Origin: Cycloclasticus sp. symbiont of Bathymodiolus heckerae
GTDB taxonomy: Bacteria > Pseudomonadota > Gammaproteobacteria > Methylococcales > Cycloclasticaceae
Assembly: GCA_002101235.1 (NCBI GenBank)
Contig: LWTL01000118.1
Coordinates: 1-64,000, forward strand
DNA: 64,000 nt
Direction of reading: 5' to 3'
In this document: one piece after another, positions 43,258-55,612 of the stretch
Layout of the letters: each line of letters begins with the position of its first letter
How positions within the stretch are numbered: the stretch's first letter is position 1
Made by a program: the position numbers and the translations under genes
The notes under the pieces: generated by a model
Told to the model about the DNA's origin: nothing
What the model saw: the letters and a program-made list of their open reading frames with translations, nothing else
Database searches by the model: none

Positions 43258-43593
43258 TTATTTACTAACCCGTAAACGCGTACCGTAAATAAGCGACATG
43301 GTGATTTCTTCTGGGCTAAAGTGAGACGGGAAGTGCACACCGCTTATTTTTGCATTATACAAACTACTTCCAGCCAATTTACTCTTGCTAAGGTCTACAC
43401 CTCTCAAGTCAGAGTTTTTGAAGTACACGCCGGATAAATTCAAACCATTTAAATTAGCAGCTCGTAAGTCAAACGACCTAAATCTCAAGTTTGTTAGGTC
43501 AACCGGCTTGCCTTCCTCTCGACCTTTATTAAAAGCCTCGACATTATCGTCTTGTAAGTAAGCGTACATTTCACTGCTTTTCTCTTCAAGCAT
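43258..43593 (-). CDS. pentapeptide repeat protein
   Basis: LRFRSFDLRAANLNGLNLSGVYFKNSDLRGVDLSKSKLAGSSL. Confidence 0.8.
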   Translation of the reverse strand: MLEEKSSEMYAYLQDDNVEAFNKGREEGKPVDLTNLRFRSFDLRAANLNGLNLSGVYFKNSDLRGVDLSKSKLAGSSLYNAKISGVHFPSHFSPEEITMSLIYGTRLRVSK

Positions 43594-43670
43594 GGCGCTG
43601 TAACCCTTTTGTTTTTGAATTACATTTAAGTGTAGACGATACAACAGAAAAATATATAAGGAGCGCCCAT

Positions 43671-43700
43671 AAAAAAACCCCGCATAAAGCGGGGCTTTTT
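43671..43700 (-). terminator. rho-independent terminator of groEL
   Basis: AAAAAGCCCCGCTTTATGCGGGGTTTTTTT on the minus strand. Confidence 0.85.
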
Positions 43701-43727
43701 AACTCTAAACGACGTGGAAGTCGATTT

Positions 43728-45389
<1,662 letters not shown>

Positions 45390-45410
45390 TTATCTAAAAT
45401 TCTTTTGTTA

Positions 45411-45456
45411 TGGTCACAGACCATAAGTTTCATTGAATGGGAAGCTCAACGCTTCC
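45411..45456. repeat. intercistronic two-hairpin element, copy 2 (groES-groEL)
   Basis: tggtcacagaccataagtttcattgaatgggaagctcaacgcttcc. Confidence 0.8.
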
Positions 45457-45469
45457 AATTAATTCAGCT

Positions 45470-45757
45470 TTATTCAACAATCGCAATGATGTCGTCTTCA
45501 CGCATCACCAATAATTCGTCGCCGTCTACTTCAACTTCTGTACCAGAGTATTTACCGAACAATACGTTATCGCCCACTTTTACAGTCATTGGTTGTAAAT
45601 CGCCTTTGCTGTTTGTTGCGCCATTGCCTACTGCAAGAATTTCGCCACGACTTGGTTTTTCTTTAGCTGAATCTGGAAGCACGATGCCGCCTGCGCTTAC
45701 TGCTTCTTCTTCAACGCGTTTAATAATAACGCGATCGCTTAGTGGACGTAAATTCAT
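45470..45757 (-). CDS. groS: co-chaperonin GroES
   Basis: [40 protein letters not shown]; start at 45757. Confidence 0.98.
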   Translation of the reverse strand: MNLRPLSDRVIIKRVEEEAVSAGGIVLPDSAKEKPSRGEILAVGNGATNSKGDLQPMTVKVGDNVLFGKYSGTEVEVDGDELLVMREDDIIAIVE

Positions 45758-45929
45758 GTAAATCTCCTTAATAAATAGTATGAACGTTAAATATGGGGTG
45801 GCTTTAACTAAATTCAACCCCTTGAGAAAATTAATGGGCTGATAATTAGTATTCAGCCACAAAGGCTGCTAATTATCGCGATTGAACTTAGCCTGTCAAG
45901 ACGCCACATTTAGCAGTAGACTAGCCTTT

Positions 45930-46679
45930 ATGAATGATGAACAACTACTGCGCTATAGCCGCCAAATAATGCTCCCCTCTATAGAAATAGAAGGACAGCA
46001 AGCCTTGCTTAACTCCCGCGCTCTTATTATAGGTATGGGTGGCCTAGGTAGCCCCGTTGGTTTATACCTTGCTGCCGCTGGCATTGGCCACATGGTCATC
46101 AGTGATTTTGATGAGGTTGACCTATCAAACCTACAACGCCAAATTGCGCATAACACCAACAGCATTGGTTTATCTAAGGTTGAATCGGCCAAACAAACTT
46201 TTGAAAACATTAACCCCTTAATAAAAATAACCGCCGTTAATAAAAAATTAGAAGGCGATGAGCTTTTAGAACAAGTGAAGCTCGCTGATGTGGTTGTTGA
46301 TTGTTGCGATAATTTTGAAACACGCTTTGCCATTAATGATGCCTGTGTTGCCGCTAAAACACCGTTAGTTTCTGGCGCAGCCATACGGTTTGAAGGGCAA
46401 ATATCTGTCTTCGATTCGCGCGATGAAAGTTGCCCTTGCTACAATTGTCTTTACCCGCGTGATGGTGCCGTCGCTCAAAGCTGTTCAGAAAATGGCGTAA
46501 TAGCACCTATCACTGGCATTATTGGCAGCATGCAAGCCTTAGAAACCATAAAAGTTCTAACCGGTGCAGGCGAAACGCTCAGTGGGCGCGTTTTGTTACT
46601 AGACGGCTTATCCATGGAATGGCAAAGCATGCAATTACCCCGTAACCCAAAATGCCCCACTTGCTCCAGCAGTGAATAA
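45930..46679 (+). CDS. moeB: HesA/MoeB/ThiF family adenylyltransferase
   Basis: MNDEQLLRYSRQIMLPSIEIEGQQALLNSRALIIGMGGLGSPVGLYLAAAGIG. Confidence 0.9.
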   Translation: MNDEQLLRYSRQIMLPSIEIEGQQALLNSRALIIGMGGLGSPVGLYLAAAGIGHMVISDFDEVDLSNLQRQIAHNTNSIGLSKVESAKQTFENINPLIKITAVNKKLEGDELLEQVKLADVVVDCCDNFETRFAINDACVAAKTPLVSGAAIRFEGQISVFDSRDESCPCYNCLYPRDGAVAQSCSENGVIAPITGIIGSMQALETIKVLTGAGETLSGRVLLLDGLSMEWQSMQLPRNPKCPTCSSSE

Positions 46680-46779
46680 GGGAAAACACTTGCAATAAGC
46701 ACTAAAAAACGATATTTTAGAGGGCATACAGCTAAAAACTGTACATAATTTTAAGTTTTAAAACCTAGAGGAGAACAGC

Positions 46780-46854
46780 ATGAAATGGGAAACACCAACA
46801 TACAAAGACTTACGTTTCGGTTTTGAAGTAACAATGTATATCTACAATAAATAG
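46780..46854 (+). CDS. pqqA: pyrroloquinoline quinone precursor peptide PqqA
   Basis: RBS gaggag then MKWETPTYKDLRFGFEVTMYIYNK; conserved E16xxxY20; directly upstream of pqqB; too short for the ORF track. Confidence 0.97.
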   Translation: MKWETPTYKDLRFGFEVTMYIYNK

Positions 46855-46873
46855 ATATCAGCCCAAACACTAA

Positions 46874-46905
46874 AAATGGGTTCCGGAAGGAGCCCCTTTT
46901 TTATT
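46874..46905 (+). terminator. pqqA-pqqB intergenic terminator/attenuator-like hairpin
   Basis: aaaaatgggttccggaaggagccccttttttattttt: GGGTTCC/GGAGCCC stem (one G.U) followed by a T run. Confidence 0.6.
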
Positions 46906-46932
46906 TTTGCTATTAAATTTTAAGGTAATGAC

Positions 46933-47841
46933 GTGCAAATACGTGTTCTAGGTTCTGGTGCTGGCGGTGGTTTTCCACAATGGAATTGCAGCTGCCCAAA
47001 TTGCAAAGCAGTAAGAGAAGGCTCTATAAAAGCCACCACTCGTAATCAATCGTCTATTGCTGTTTCATCTGATGGTGAACACTGGGCTTTATTTAATGCC
47101 TCGCCTGATGTGCGCGCACAGTTAGAGGGTTTCCCAGAAATTCACCCAAAAAACAAAGTCCGCGGTACCGGTATAGAAGCCATCGTGATGTTCGATTCAC
47201 AAATTGATCATGCAACAGGTTTGTTAATTCTTCGTGAAGGTGACCCGCTTACTATTTATTGCACCGAGATGGTCAAACAAGACCTTACCAGTGGTTTCCC
47301 CATTTTTAATATTTTGGAACACTTTTGTGGCGTGATAGATCACCCTATCCCACTCAATGGCGACGCGTTTACTATTCCAAATATAGACGATCTAGAGTTC
47401 ACTGCACTACCGCTTAAAAGTAAAGCACCGCCTTATTCGCCGCATAGGAACGACCCACACGAAGGCGATAATATTGGCATGGTTATTCGTCAAGTATCAA
47501 CCGGCAAAACAACCTTTTATGCACCCGGTTTAGGCGTAATTGAACCCCACGTTGAAAAAGCGATGAGCAATGCGGATTGCGTGTTGGTAGATGGCACTTT
47601 CTGGACGGACGATGAGCTAGCATCCGTTGGTCGACCATTACTGGCCAGAAAAATAGGTCACTTACCGCAGTCTGGCGAAGGTGGCATGATTGAGTTTTTA
47701 GACACACTCGATAAACCACGTAAAATTTTGATTCACATCAATAATACCAATCCAATTTTGAACGAAGAGTCAAAAGAACGCGATATACTGACCCAACACG
47801 GCATTGAAGTGTCGTACGACAATATGAATATTGAGCTGTAA
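46933..47841 (+). CDS. pqqB: PQQ biosynthesis protein PqqB
   Basis: [23 protein letters not shown] start. Confidence 0.97.
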   Translation: MQIRVLGSGAGGGFPQWNCSCPNCKAVREGSIKATTRNQSSIAVSSDGEHWALFNASPDVRAQLEGFPEIHPKNKVRGTGIEAIVMFDSQIDHATGLLILREGDPLTIYCTEMVKQDLTSGFPIFNILEHFCGVIDHPIPLNGDAFTIPNIDDLEFTALPLKSKAPPYSPHRNDPHEGDNIGMVIRQVSTGKTTFYAPGLGVIEPHVEKAMSNADCVLVDGTFWTDDELASVGRPLLARKIGHLPQSGEGGMIEFLDTLDKPRKILIHINNTNPILNEESKERDILTQHGIEVSYDNMNIEL

Positions 47842-47843
47842 AA

Positions 47844-48581
47844 ATGACAACCGACTTAATAGAAAAAACGCCTTGGTCACTAGAGGAGTTTGAACAACGC
47901 ATTCGCGATATGGAGCGTTTCTACCATATCAGCCATCCGTATCACGTGATGATGCATGAAGGCACTCTTAGCAAAGAACAAATTCGTGGTTGGGTGGCAA
48001 ACCGTTTTTACTATCAAGTTAATATCCCATTAAAAGACGCCGCGATTATGGCAAACTGCCCCGACCGCGACACCCGCGCTCAATGGGTTCAACGCATTCT
48101 TGACCACGATGGCGCACCCGGTGAAATTGGTGGTATTGAAGCATGGCTACAACTCGGCGAAGCTGTTGGCTTAACGCGTGAAGAAGTGCTTTCAGAAGAA
48201 CACGTACTGCCCGGCGTTCGTTTTGCGGTAGATGCTTATGTAAATTTTGCACGACGAGCAACGTGGCAAGAAGCCGCAAGTTCGTCGTTAACGGAGCTAT
48301 TTGCACCTAAAATTCACCAACAGCGCCTAGATAACTGGCCAGAGCATTACCCGTGGATTAATTTAAACGGCTTAACATATTTCCAAAAACGCCTCTCTGA
48401 AGCGCGTCGCGATGTAGAGCATGGTTTACGTATCACGCTCGATTACTACAAAACACGTGAACAGCAAGAAAAAATGATTGGCATTTTAAAATTCAAACTC
48501 GATATTTTATGGACAATGGCTGATGCTATGCACATGGCTTACATACACAAAATGCCGCCTTACTTTACGGTTAAGTCATGA
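47844..48581 (+). CDS. pqqC: pyrroloquinoline-quinone synthase PqqC
   Basis: [48 protein letters not shown]. Confidence 0.98.
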   Translation: MTTDLIEKTPWSLEEFEQRIRDMERFYHISHPYHVMMHEGTLSKEQIRGWVANRFYYQVNIPLKDAAIMANCPDRDTRAQWVQRILDHDGAPGEIGGIEAWLQLGEAVGLTREEVLSEEHVLPGVRFAVDAYVNFARRATWQEAASSSLTELFAPKIHQQRLDNWPEHYPWINLNGLTYFQKRLSEARRDVEHGLRITLDYYKTREQQEKMIGILKFKLDILWTMADAMHMAYIHKMPPYFTVKS

Positions 48582-48853
48582 GCTTAAACATCGAACAGGC
48601 GTTTAAACTATCCCCAACATACCGCTTACAATGGGAAGAAGCACAAAACATGTTTGTTTTGCTCTACCCCGAGGGACTGATTGAGCTAAACCAAAGCTCC
48701 GCAGAAATACTGCAAGTCTGCGACGGTCAAAACACACAGGCGAACATCGTCACACTCTTGGAAAAAAAATTCTCCGTCTCTGGACTTGAAGGCGACATCA
48801 ACAACTTTTTAAATACGGCATTAGGCAATGGCTGGATCACTCAAAGCGCCTAG
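48578..48853 (+). CDS. pqqD: PQQ biosynthesis peptide chaperone PqqD
   Basis: [36 protein letters not shown]. Confidence 0.96.
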   Translation: MSLNIEQAFKLSPTYRLQWEEAQNMFVLLYPEGLIELNQSSAEILQVCDGQNTQANIVTLLEKKFSVSGLEGDINNFLNTALGNGWITQSA

Positions 48854-49937
48854 CCCGCCACGTTGGTTACTGGCAGAACTCACGTACTCGTGCCCTTTAC
48901 AGTGCCCGTATTGCTCTAACCCTCTCGACTATACAAACTTCAGCAAAGAGCTCAATACCGAAGAGTGGAAACGCGTGCTTAAACAATCACGTGAAATGGG
49001 CGCAGTACAACTCGGCTTTTCCGGTGGCGAACCTCTGGTTAGAAAAGACCTGACGGAACTCGTTCGCTACTCACACGATTTAGGTTATTACATCAATTTA
49101 ATTACATCCGGCTACAACATGGATGAAGCTAGAATTATAGAACTAAAAGAAGCCGGACTCGACCACATTCAAATTAGCCTACAAGCCAGCTCAAAAGAAC
49201 TGAATGACTTTATAGCCGGCACTGAAAGCTTCGAACACAAAAAAATTGTTGCCAAACTGATTAAAAAACACGGCTACCCCATGGTTTTGTGCGTGGTATT
49301 ACACCGCGAAAACATCCATCAAATGAAAGACATTTTGGAAATGGCCATTGAACTCGGCGCAGACTTTGTAGAGCTCGCCAACACGCAGTATTACGGCTGG
49401 GCGCATCATAACCGCGACCAATTAATGCCCACGCAAGAGCAGCTAAAAAAAGCCGAAGCAATAGCTGAGGAATATCAAAAGTCACAAGCCGGCAAAATGA
49501 AAATTTACTACGTGATTCCTGATTATTACGAGAACCGTCCAAAAGCCTGCATGAACGGCTGGGGAACAACCTTTTTAACCATAGCACCCGATGGCCTAGC
49601 ACTACCCTGTCACTCTGCGCGACAACTACCCAACTTTGATTGCCCTAGTGTACGAGACCATTCCATTAGTGAAATTTGGAACGAGTCCAACGCCTTCAAC
49701 TATTTCCGTGGCGATGATTGGATGAAAGAACCATGCAGAAGTTGCCCTGAAAAAGATAAAGACTTTGGCGGCTGTCATTGCCAAGCATTTTTACTAACCG
49801 GTGACGCAACCAACGCTGATCCAGTATGTGATTTATCGCCACATCACAACGTAGTGATAGAAGCGATTGAACAAGCCGCAGCGCCTTCAGAAAAACCGTT
49901 AGTCTTCAGAAATAGTAAAAACTCCAAAGCGCTTTAG
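48828..49937 (+). CDS. pqqE: PQQ biosynthesis radical SAM enzyme PqqE
   Basis: [23 protein letters not shown]-terminal SPASM Cys cluster. Confidence 0.98.
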   Translation: MAGSLKAPSPPRWLLAELTYSCPLQCPYCSNPLDYTNFSKELNTEEWKRVLKQSREMGAVQLGFSGGEPLVRKDLTELVRYSHDLGYYINLITSGYNMDEARIIELKEAGLDHIQISLQASSKELNDFIAGTESFEHKKIVAKLIKKHGYPMVLCVVLHRENIHQMKDILEMAIELGADFVELANTQYYGWAHHNRDQLMPTQEQLKKAEAIAEEYQKSQAGKMKIYYVIPDYYENRPKACMNGWGTTFLTIAPDGLALPCHSARQLPNFDCPSVRDHSISEIWNESNAFNYFRGDDWMKEPCRSCPEKDKDFGGCHCQAFLLTGDATNADPVCDLSPHHNVVIEAIEQAAAPSEKPLVFRNSKNSKAL

Positions 49938-49956
49938 AGTTAGCTCCGTCTATTAT

Positions 49957-50607
49957 TCAAGTTAACAAAGGTTTGAAAAATAGACTAGCGAATTGAACCG
50001 CCTCATTTAGCGCAAATACTTCTCGATCTTTAACTTCAGCACTCTGCCATCCTTCAGCCGTTTGCTTGTTGATAAGAAACACCATCTCTAAACACAAGCT
50101 ATCGGCACAGTTCAACGTCATATCCACCGCACTCCAAGTAATGCCGATATGCACATCGTTAACATCCTCTAGATTTTGAACAGCCCCTCGCCGCATTTCT
50201 ATGAGCACTGGTTTATCGGTCACCTGACAAGTAGATGTAACCACCGTAGACTCATCGAATAATGGGGCCACCGCTAACGCATCTAAAGCGCACATAGCGT
50301 AGACCCTGTATCCGTTAATTAAAACCGAGTGTTTACGTTTCTGCGTAGAAAATGGGTAGATTCCCGTCAACTCACCAGATTGAGACAGCACCACCAACTC
50401 ACGTTCAGAAAGCTCATTCAGCGCTTCTGGAACATTGCTCACGAAAGCTGCCATTTCCTCTTTCAATAAAGCGCGACCATTGGCAACAAACGAGCGAAGT
50501 ATCTGCTGATGAAGCTCTTTTAGTGCAGGGTCGCATTCATGCTGGCTCTTTATCAGCGGTAAAATATTGGTTAAACGCTCTAAAGCATTTTCAAGTTTAC
50601 CCGTCAT
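49957..50607 (-). CDS. alkylmercury lyase (MerB)-family-like protein
   Basis: LHQQILRSFVANGRALLKEEM...ELSERELVVLSQSGELTGIYPFS...GYRVYAMCALDALAVAPLF...ADSLCLEMVFLINKQTAEGW; the CxxD and downstream Cys resemble the MerB catalytic C96/D99/C159. Confidence 0.65.
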   Translation of the reverse strand: MTGKLENALERLTNILPLIKSQHECDPALKELHQQILRSFVANGRALLKEEMAAFVSNVPEALNELSERELVVLSQSGELTGIYPFSTQKRKHSVLINGYRVYAMCALDALAVAPLFDESTVVTSTCQVTDKPVLIEMRRGAVQNLEDVNDVHIGITWSAVDMTLNCADSLCLEMVFLINKQTAEGWQSAEVKDREVFALNEAVQFASLFFKPLLT

Positions 50608-50633
50608 TATTCACAAAAACGCCAACCATTATT

Positions 50634-52217
50634 TTACCAACTCTCAGATGAAGCACGCTGCCAAACCTTTCGCCACCTTTCAGGAATCCCCGCGTTTGAC
50701 AGCAAGCAACCCTCTTCAATAAGCGGATACACCTCAGAATACGTACTCACTTCTTTAGCACTTAATCGGCGGTTAATATGCCACGGTTGAAGACCATCTA
50801 AATGTTCCAAACCAGCAGCGGCTACTAATTCCATCATATTGTGTATGGTTGCCTCGTGATAATTAGCGACCCTTTTCGACTTATCTTCTACATCTAATTG
50901 GTTAAAACGCGCAGGATTTTGCGTAGCAATACCTGTTGGGCAATTATCTTCATTACAATGCCGCGCCTGTATGCAGCCTAAAGCAAACATCATGGCACGT
51001 GCTGCATTAACCGTATCAGCACCCAATGCGAGCAACCGTAAAATATCAAAAGCAGACATAGCCTTTCCCGACGCAATCAGCCGTATTTTTTTGCGTAAGC
51101 CTACGCCAATCAACGCATTATCAACAAACAGTAAGGCATCACGTAACGGCATACCCACTGAATTTGTCAGTTCTAATGGCGCTGCACCTGTGCCGCCTTC
51201 ACTGCCATCGATGGTAATAAAGTCAGGCGTAATACCTGTCTCAACCATCGCTTTACAGATAGACAGAAACTCAGACCTTCGACCAATACACAGTTTAAAA
51301 CCAACCGGCTTACCACCAGATAATTCGCGCAATGTCCGCACAAATTCTAATAAGCCAATCGGTGAATCAAACGCTGAATGAGCCGGAGGAGAAATAACGC
51401 TTTTACCCAATGGAACGTGGCGAATGTCAGCAATTTCTTGTGTCACCTTAGCCGCCGGTAAAATACCCCCATGACCTGGCTTTGCGCCTTGGGATAGTTT
51501 TATTTCAATCATCTTAACAACGCTTTGTTTCGATTTTTCAGCAAACAACGTTTCCTCAAAATTGCCTTCATCATCGCGGCAACCAAAGTAGCCTGTACCA
51601 ATTTGCCAGATTAAATCGCCACCATGCTTTAAATGATATGGGCTAATGCTTCCCTCGCCCGTGTTGTGTGCAAAGCCGCCTATTTTTGCACCTTTGTTCA
51701 GAGCCATAATGGCATTCTGGCTCAGTGCGCCATAGCTCATGGCTGATATATTCAGCGGCGACGCATCGTACGGTTGGCTACACTGTCCCTCGCCAAAGCG
51801 AATTCGTGGGTTTTTTTCATGCCCTGACTTTGGTGCTAACGAATGATTAATCCATTCATAACCATTTTCATATACATCAAACTGCGTCCCAAAGGGACGC
51901 GTATCCCGCTGCCCCTTCGCTCTTTGGTAAACCAACGATCGGTATTCACGGCTAATCGGCTGGCCATTAGTATTACTTTCAACAAAATATTGCTGAATTT
52001 CAGGCCGTATTGATTCAAAGAAAAAACGTAGATGTCCCACCACAGGGTACAGCCGTAAAATAGTTCGTTTCCGCTGTAGCATATCCACAACGCCCAGCGC
52101 CGTTAGCGGCAAGGTAATAACAAAAACCCAAAGTAAAGCTGGCCAAAAATAACTTATTGCAAAAATAACGACCGGTGACGCCACCGCGAAAATAGTAAAT
52201 TGTTTCCTTGCAAGCAT
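50634..52217 (-). CDS. FMN-binding glutamate synthase family protein
   Basis: NISAMSYGALSQNAIMALNKGAKIGGFAHNTGEGSISPYH, SEGGTGAAPLELTNSVGMPL; N-terminal TM segments. Confidence 0.94.
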   Translation of the reverse strand: MLARKQFTIFAVASPVVIFAISYFWPALLWVFVITLPLTALGVVDMLQRKRTILRLYPVVGHLRFFFESIRPEIQQYFVESNTNGQPISREYRSLVYQRAKGQRDTRPFGTQFDVYENGYEWINHSLAPKSGHEKNPRIRFGEGQCSQPYDASPLNISAMSYGALSQNAIMALNKGAKIGGFAHNTGEGSISPYHLKHGGDLIWQIGTGYFGCRDDEGNFEETLFAEKSKQSVVKMIEIKLSQGAKPGHGGILPAAKVTQEIADIRHVPLGKSVISPPAHSAFDSPIGLLEFVRTLRELSGGKPVGFKLCIGRRSEFLSICKAMVETGITPDFITIDGSEGGTGAAPLELTNSVGMPLRDALLFVDNALIGVGLRKKIRLIASGKAMSAFDILRLLALGADTVNAARAMMFALGCIQARHCNEDNCPTGIATQNPARFNQLDVEDKSKRVANYHEATIHNMMELVAAAGLEHLDGLQPWHINRRLSAKEVSTYSEVYPLIEEGCLLSNAGIPERWRKVWQRASSESW

Positions 52218-52304
52218 ATCTACACCCTAAAATTAAATGAAGCTAACTTAGCTAATTTTTTTGCACCCACCTAAATAGCGTAAGGCATTACTCAACTCAT
52301 CTTG

Positions 52305-53246
52305 TTACAACATATCGTCCGCAGCACCCACTAGTGCATCAATCATCTCATCACCATGCGCTAAATGTGTGGCGTTTGGCAACACCACAAATTGCGCTTT
52401 CGGCAACGCTTGCGCCAAGGTAAATGACGACTCTATGGGACACATAAAATCTTTTTTTCCATGAATAATCGTACACGGTAATTCCTGCAACCGAACCGTA
52501 TTTTTTAAAATATAGTTTGCTTCAATAAAGTAATTATTCATTGCGTAATGCGTTTCTATTCGCGCTTGTGCAATCGCTTTTTCAGACACATCACCGTTTA
52601 ACTCATCCGCATTAAAATCATCACCTAATACCACAGCACCACCCCATGCATCCCATTCACGCGTGGTTTCTTGGCGTATTTCATCATCGTCAATACTTAG
52701 ACGGTTGTAATACGCCGCCAATACATTTTTACGCTCATTCGTTGAGATATGCTGTGTAAATCGCAACCATGCCTTGGGAAATAAACGGCTAGCACCGTCC
52801 TTTAAAAACCAGTCTGCATCTTTTGATCGCGCTAAAAACGTGCCACGTAAAACCAACCCCAATGTTTTTTGAACATATTGCTGCGCATACAACAACGCCA
52901 GTGTTGCACCCCACGAACCGCCAAACAACAGCCATTGCTCAATGCCAAGCGTTTCACGAATACGCTCCATATCCGCTATTAAATGATGCGTTGTATTATT
53001 CTTTAAACGCCCTAATGGTTTGGAACGCCCTGCACCGCGTTGGTCCATTAAAATAACGTGATACTTTTCAGGGTTAAAAAAACATCGGTGATGATCTTTA
53101 CAACTAGACCCTGGCCCGCCGTGTAAAAAAATCACCGGAACACCGTTAGGGTTACCCACTTGCTCAACATACACTTCATGACCATCGCCCATGTCTAACC
53201 ATTGCGAGGCGAAAGGTTCTATACTCGGATACAATTTTTTCAACAT
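52305..53246 (-). CDS. pip: proline iminopeptidase
   Basis: NPNGVPVIFLHGGPGSSCKDHHRCFFNPEKYHVILMDQRGAGRS, LFGGSWGATLALLYAQ. Confidence 0.94.
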   Translation of the reverse strand: MLKKLYPSIEPFASQWLDMGDGHEVYVEQVGNPNGVPVIFLHGGPGSSCKDHHRCFFNPEKYHVILMDQRGAGRSKPLGRLKNNTTHHLIADMERIRETLGIEQWLLFGGSWGATLALLYAQQYVQKTLGLVLRGTFLARSKDADWFLKDGASRLFPKAWLRFTQHISTNERKNVLAAYYNRLSIDDDEIRQETTREWDAWGGAVVLGDDFNADELNGDVSEKAIAQARIETHYAMNNYFIEANYILKNTVRLQELPCTIIHGKKDFMCPIESSFTLAQALPKAQFVVLPNATHLAHGDEMIDALVGAADDML

Positions 53247-53322
53247 GAAATAAGTCTGACAAGGATCAATAATTAGCCTTATAGACTACGCTATACTAAC
53301 GTTTTTTCAAACTCCCTAAAGA

Positions 53323-54411
53323 ATGTTCGATTTTGTCATTATTGGTGGCGGTATTATCGGTTTACTAACCGCTAAAGAGCTGCAAAACAATGGCGCAAAT
53401 GTTGCCATTATTGAAAAGAGCAGCGTAGGGCAACAAGCAACGTGGGCGGCTGGCGGTATCTTATCGCCGATGCGTCCTTGGCATTATTGTGATGCTGTTA
53501 ATGCCATTAGCTCTATCAGCCAATCCATTTACCAACAGCTATCTAACGAGCTATTGGAAGAAACGGGCATAGACCCGCAATGGGTATTGTCGGGCATGTT
53601 GATACTTAACGATGATGATATGGCATCGGCCATTAACTGGTGTAAGGCTAATGATGATAGCCACACATTATTATCCACTGCCGAGCTTGCAACACAATTT
53701 AGCCATTTAAAAACGTTACATGAACCCGCATTATTACGCCCCAATGTAGCGACGATTAAGCCACATAAATTACTTGCCGCATTAACCGACTATTTAACCC
53801 GAAAAGGCGTTACTTTTTTCAATAATCATGCACGTCTTTTAGTAGACAACAAAAACACAGTAACCGCAGTGCAACTAAACAACCGTGCCGTTAAAGCAGA
53901 ACAATACATTATTTGTGGTGGCGCATGGAGCAGCCAACTTATACCCAGCAGCGTTGAACAACCCGATATTAGCCCCGTTAAAGGACAGATGATTTGCTTC
54001 CCACCCACGCATATTCCAAGCCTTTGCATGGTGATGGATGGCAATCGCTATATCATCCCCAGAAAAGATGGCCGTGTTGTTGTAGGTAGCACACGTGAAC
54101 ACACCGGCTTTGATGCAAACACCACGCAACAAGCCTTTAATGAACTACGCGACTTTGCGCAGCAACTTTACCCAGCTCTTACCGATGTTGAACCCGATAC
54201 GCATTGGGCAGGGTTAAGACCCGCCACACCCAACAGTATTCCCTATATTTGCCGTGTAGAGCCTTATAAAAACCTAAGTTTAAACGCTGGGCATTATCGA
54301 AATGGCATCGTTACTGCCCCCGCCAGTGCACAACTTATGGCTGATATTTTATTAAATAAGAAGTCACACTTAGACCCTAATCCATACAAAATAACGCGCC
54401 AAACGTCATGA
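53323..54411 (+). CDS. thiO: glycine oxidase ThiO
   Basis: FVIIGGGIIGLLTAKELQNNGANVAIIEKSSVGQQATWAAGGILSPMRPW. Confidence 0.9.
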   Translation: MFDFVIIGGGIIGLLTAKELQNNGANVAIIEKSSVGQQATWAAGGILSPMRPWHYCDAVNAISSISQSIYQQLSNELLEETGIDPQWVLSGMLILNDDDMASAINWCKANDDSHTLLSTAELATQFSHLKTLHEPALLRPNVATIKPHKLLAALTDYLTRKGVTFFNNHARLLVDNKNTVTAVQLNNRAVKAEQYIICGGAWSSQLIPSSVEQPDISPVKGQMICFPPTHIPSLCMVMDGNRYIIPRKDGRVVVGSTREHTGFDANTTQQAFNELRDFAQQLYPALTDVEPDTHWAGLRPATPNSIPYICRVEPYKNLSLNAGHYRNGIVTAPASAQLMADILLNKKSHLDPNPYKITRQTS

Positions 54412-54611
54412 ATACGACAATAAACGAAAAAGAATGCCCTTTATGTAAAGAGCTTAATCACTGTATGGTTAATTCAAGCGAGCCCTGCTGGTGTATTGAT
54501 AAGAGCTTCCCTCAGACGCTGGTTGATTCAGTTAAACCTGAGCTAAAAAACAAAGCATGTATTTGTGCCCGTTGCGCTGACTTACATAACAGCACGTTGA
54601 AAGAACCATAA
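54408..54611 (+). CDS. cysteine-rich CWC family protein
   Basis: CPLCKELNHCMVNSSEPCWCIDKSFPQTL...CICARCADLH. Confidence 0.8.
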   Translation: MNTTINEKECPLCKELNHCMVNSSEPCWCIDKSFPQTLVDSVKPELKNKACICARCADLHNSTLKEP

Positions 54612-54625
54612 ACTTTCCGGCCGCT

Positions 54626-55612
54626 TCAACCAGTTTCATTCTCTATAAAAAATGGAATTCTTGTTTCTAGCCAATAGTTGAGCTGTCCATTTTTTGCTTT
54701 AGAAATAAACCCTACATGCCCACCTTTTTCGGTTACTTCTAGTTGTGTACTGGCTGATATTTCAGTCAATTTAGGTATCACACTGGGTGTTAGGAAAGGG
54801 TCATCCAATGCTTGAATAAGCAGTGTTTTATTTTTAATGTTTTTGAGCTTCGCGATGCAGCTGCTTTTTTTGTAATAGTCATGTACATCATCAAAGCCAT
54901 GCAAGCGCGCTACAACATCGTTATCAAATTCCCAAAATGATTTGATGTGGTTTATGTTGCCAAGGTCTTCAAGTTTTTTTGCTTCAACCAATAAGTTGTT
55001 TGCGTTAAAAAACGTTATTTTATTCGCTAATTTCTCTTTCATTTCACTGATCAAATGATAGCGATAAATACGGGACATACCTTGATCAACCTTATCCGCG
55101 CAGTTGCTGAGTTTAAACGGTACAGATACGGCAACAGAGCCACTGAGTTCTAATGTATCCGCTTTTTCACTCAACCAATTAAGCATGATGTTACCGCCTA
55201 ATGAAAAACCAACGCTGTACAGCGACATTGCAGGGGCTTTACTTCGAATAGCTTGGTAGAGTTGATCAATGTCATCAGTGAACCCTGCGTGGTAGCTACC
55301 GGCTTTTAAATTAGATTCTCCACTACAGGCTCTAAAGTTTAATGCGGCGGTTGTGTAACCTTGCTGATCTAACGCTTGCTGCAAGCCTAATATATAACGT
55401 GAGCTAGAACTGCCTGTTAAGCCATGAATGAGAATGACTGTACCTTTCTCGCCGCTTCCATACCAATCCACATCAAAAAAGTCACCGTCTGGCGTGTTGA
55501 AACGTTCACGCGTTCTATATAAAATTGGGGGCTTTCTAAAAGCGAATGGCCATAACGTTTGCATATGCGCATTGCCTAACCATTTTGCAGGAACAAAAGT
55601 GGAACGAGCCAT
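54626..55612 (-). CDS. YheT-family alpha/beta hydrolase
   Basis: WLGNAHMQTLWPFAFRK, VILIHGLTGSSSSRYI, YSVGFSLGGNIMLNWL. Confidence 0.92.
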   Translation of the reverse strand: MARSTFVPAKWLGNAHMQTLWPFAFRKPPILYRTRERFNTPDGDFFDVDWYGSGEKGTVILIHGLTGSSSSRYILGLQQALDQQGYTTAALNFRACSGESNLKAGSYHAGFTDDIDQLYQAIRSKAPAMSLYSVGFSLGGNIMLNWLSEKADTLELSGSVAVSVPFKLSNCADKVDQGMSRIYRYHLISEMKEKLANKITFFNANNLLVEAKKLEDLGNINHIKSFWEFDNDVVARLHGFDDVHDYYKKSSCIAKLKNIKNKTLLIQALDDPFLTPSVIPKLTEISASTQLEVTEKGGHVGFISKAKNGQLNYWLETRIPFFIENETG

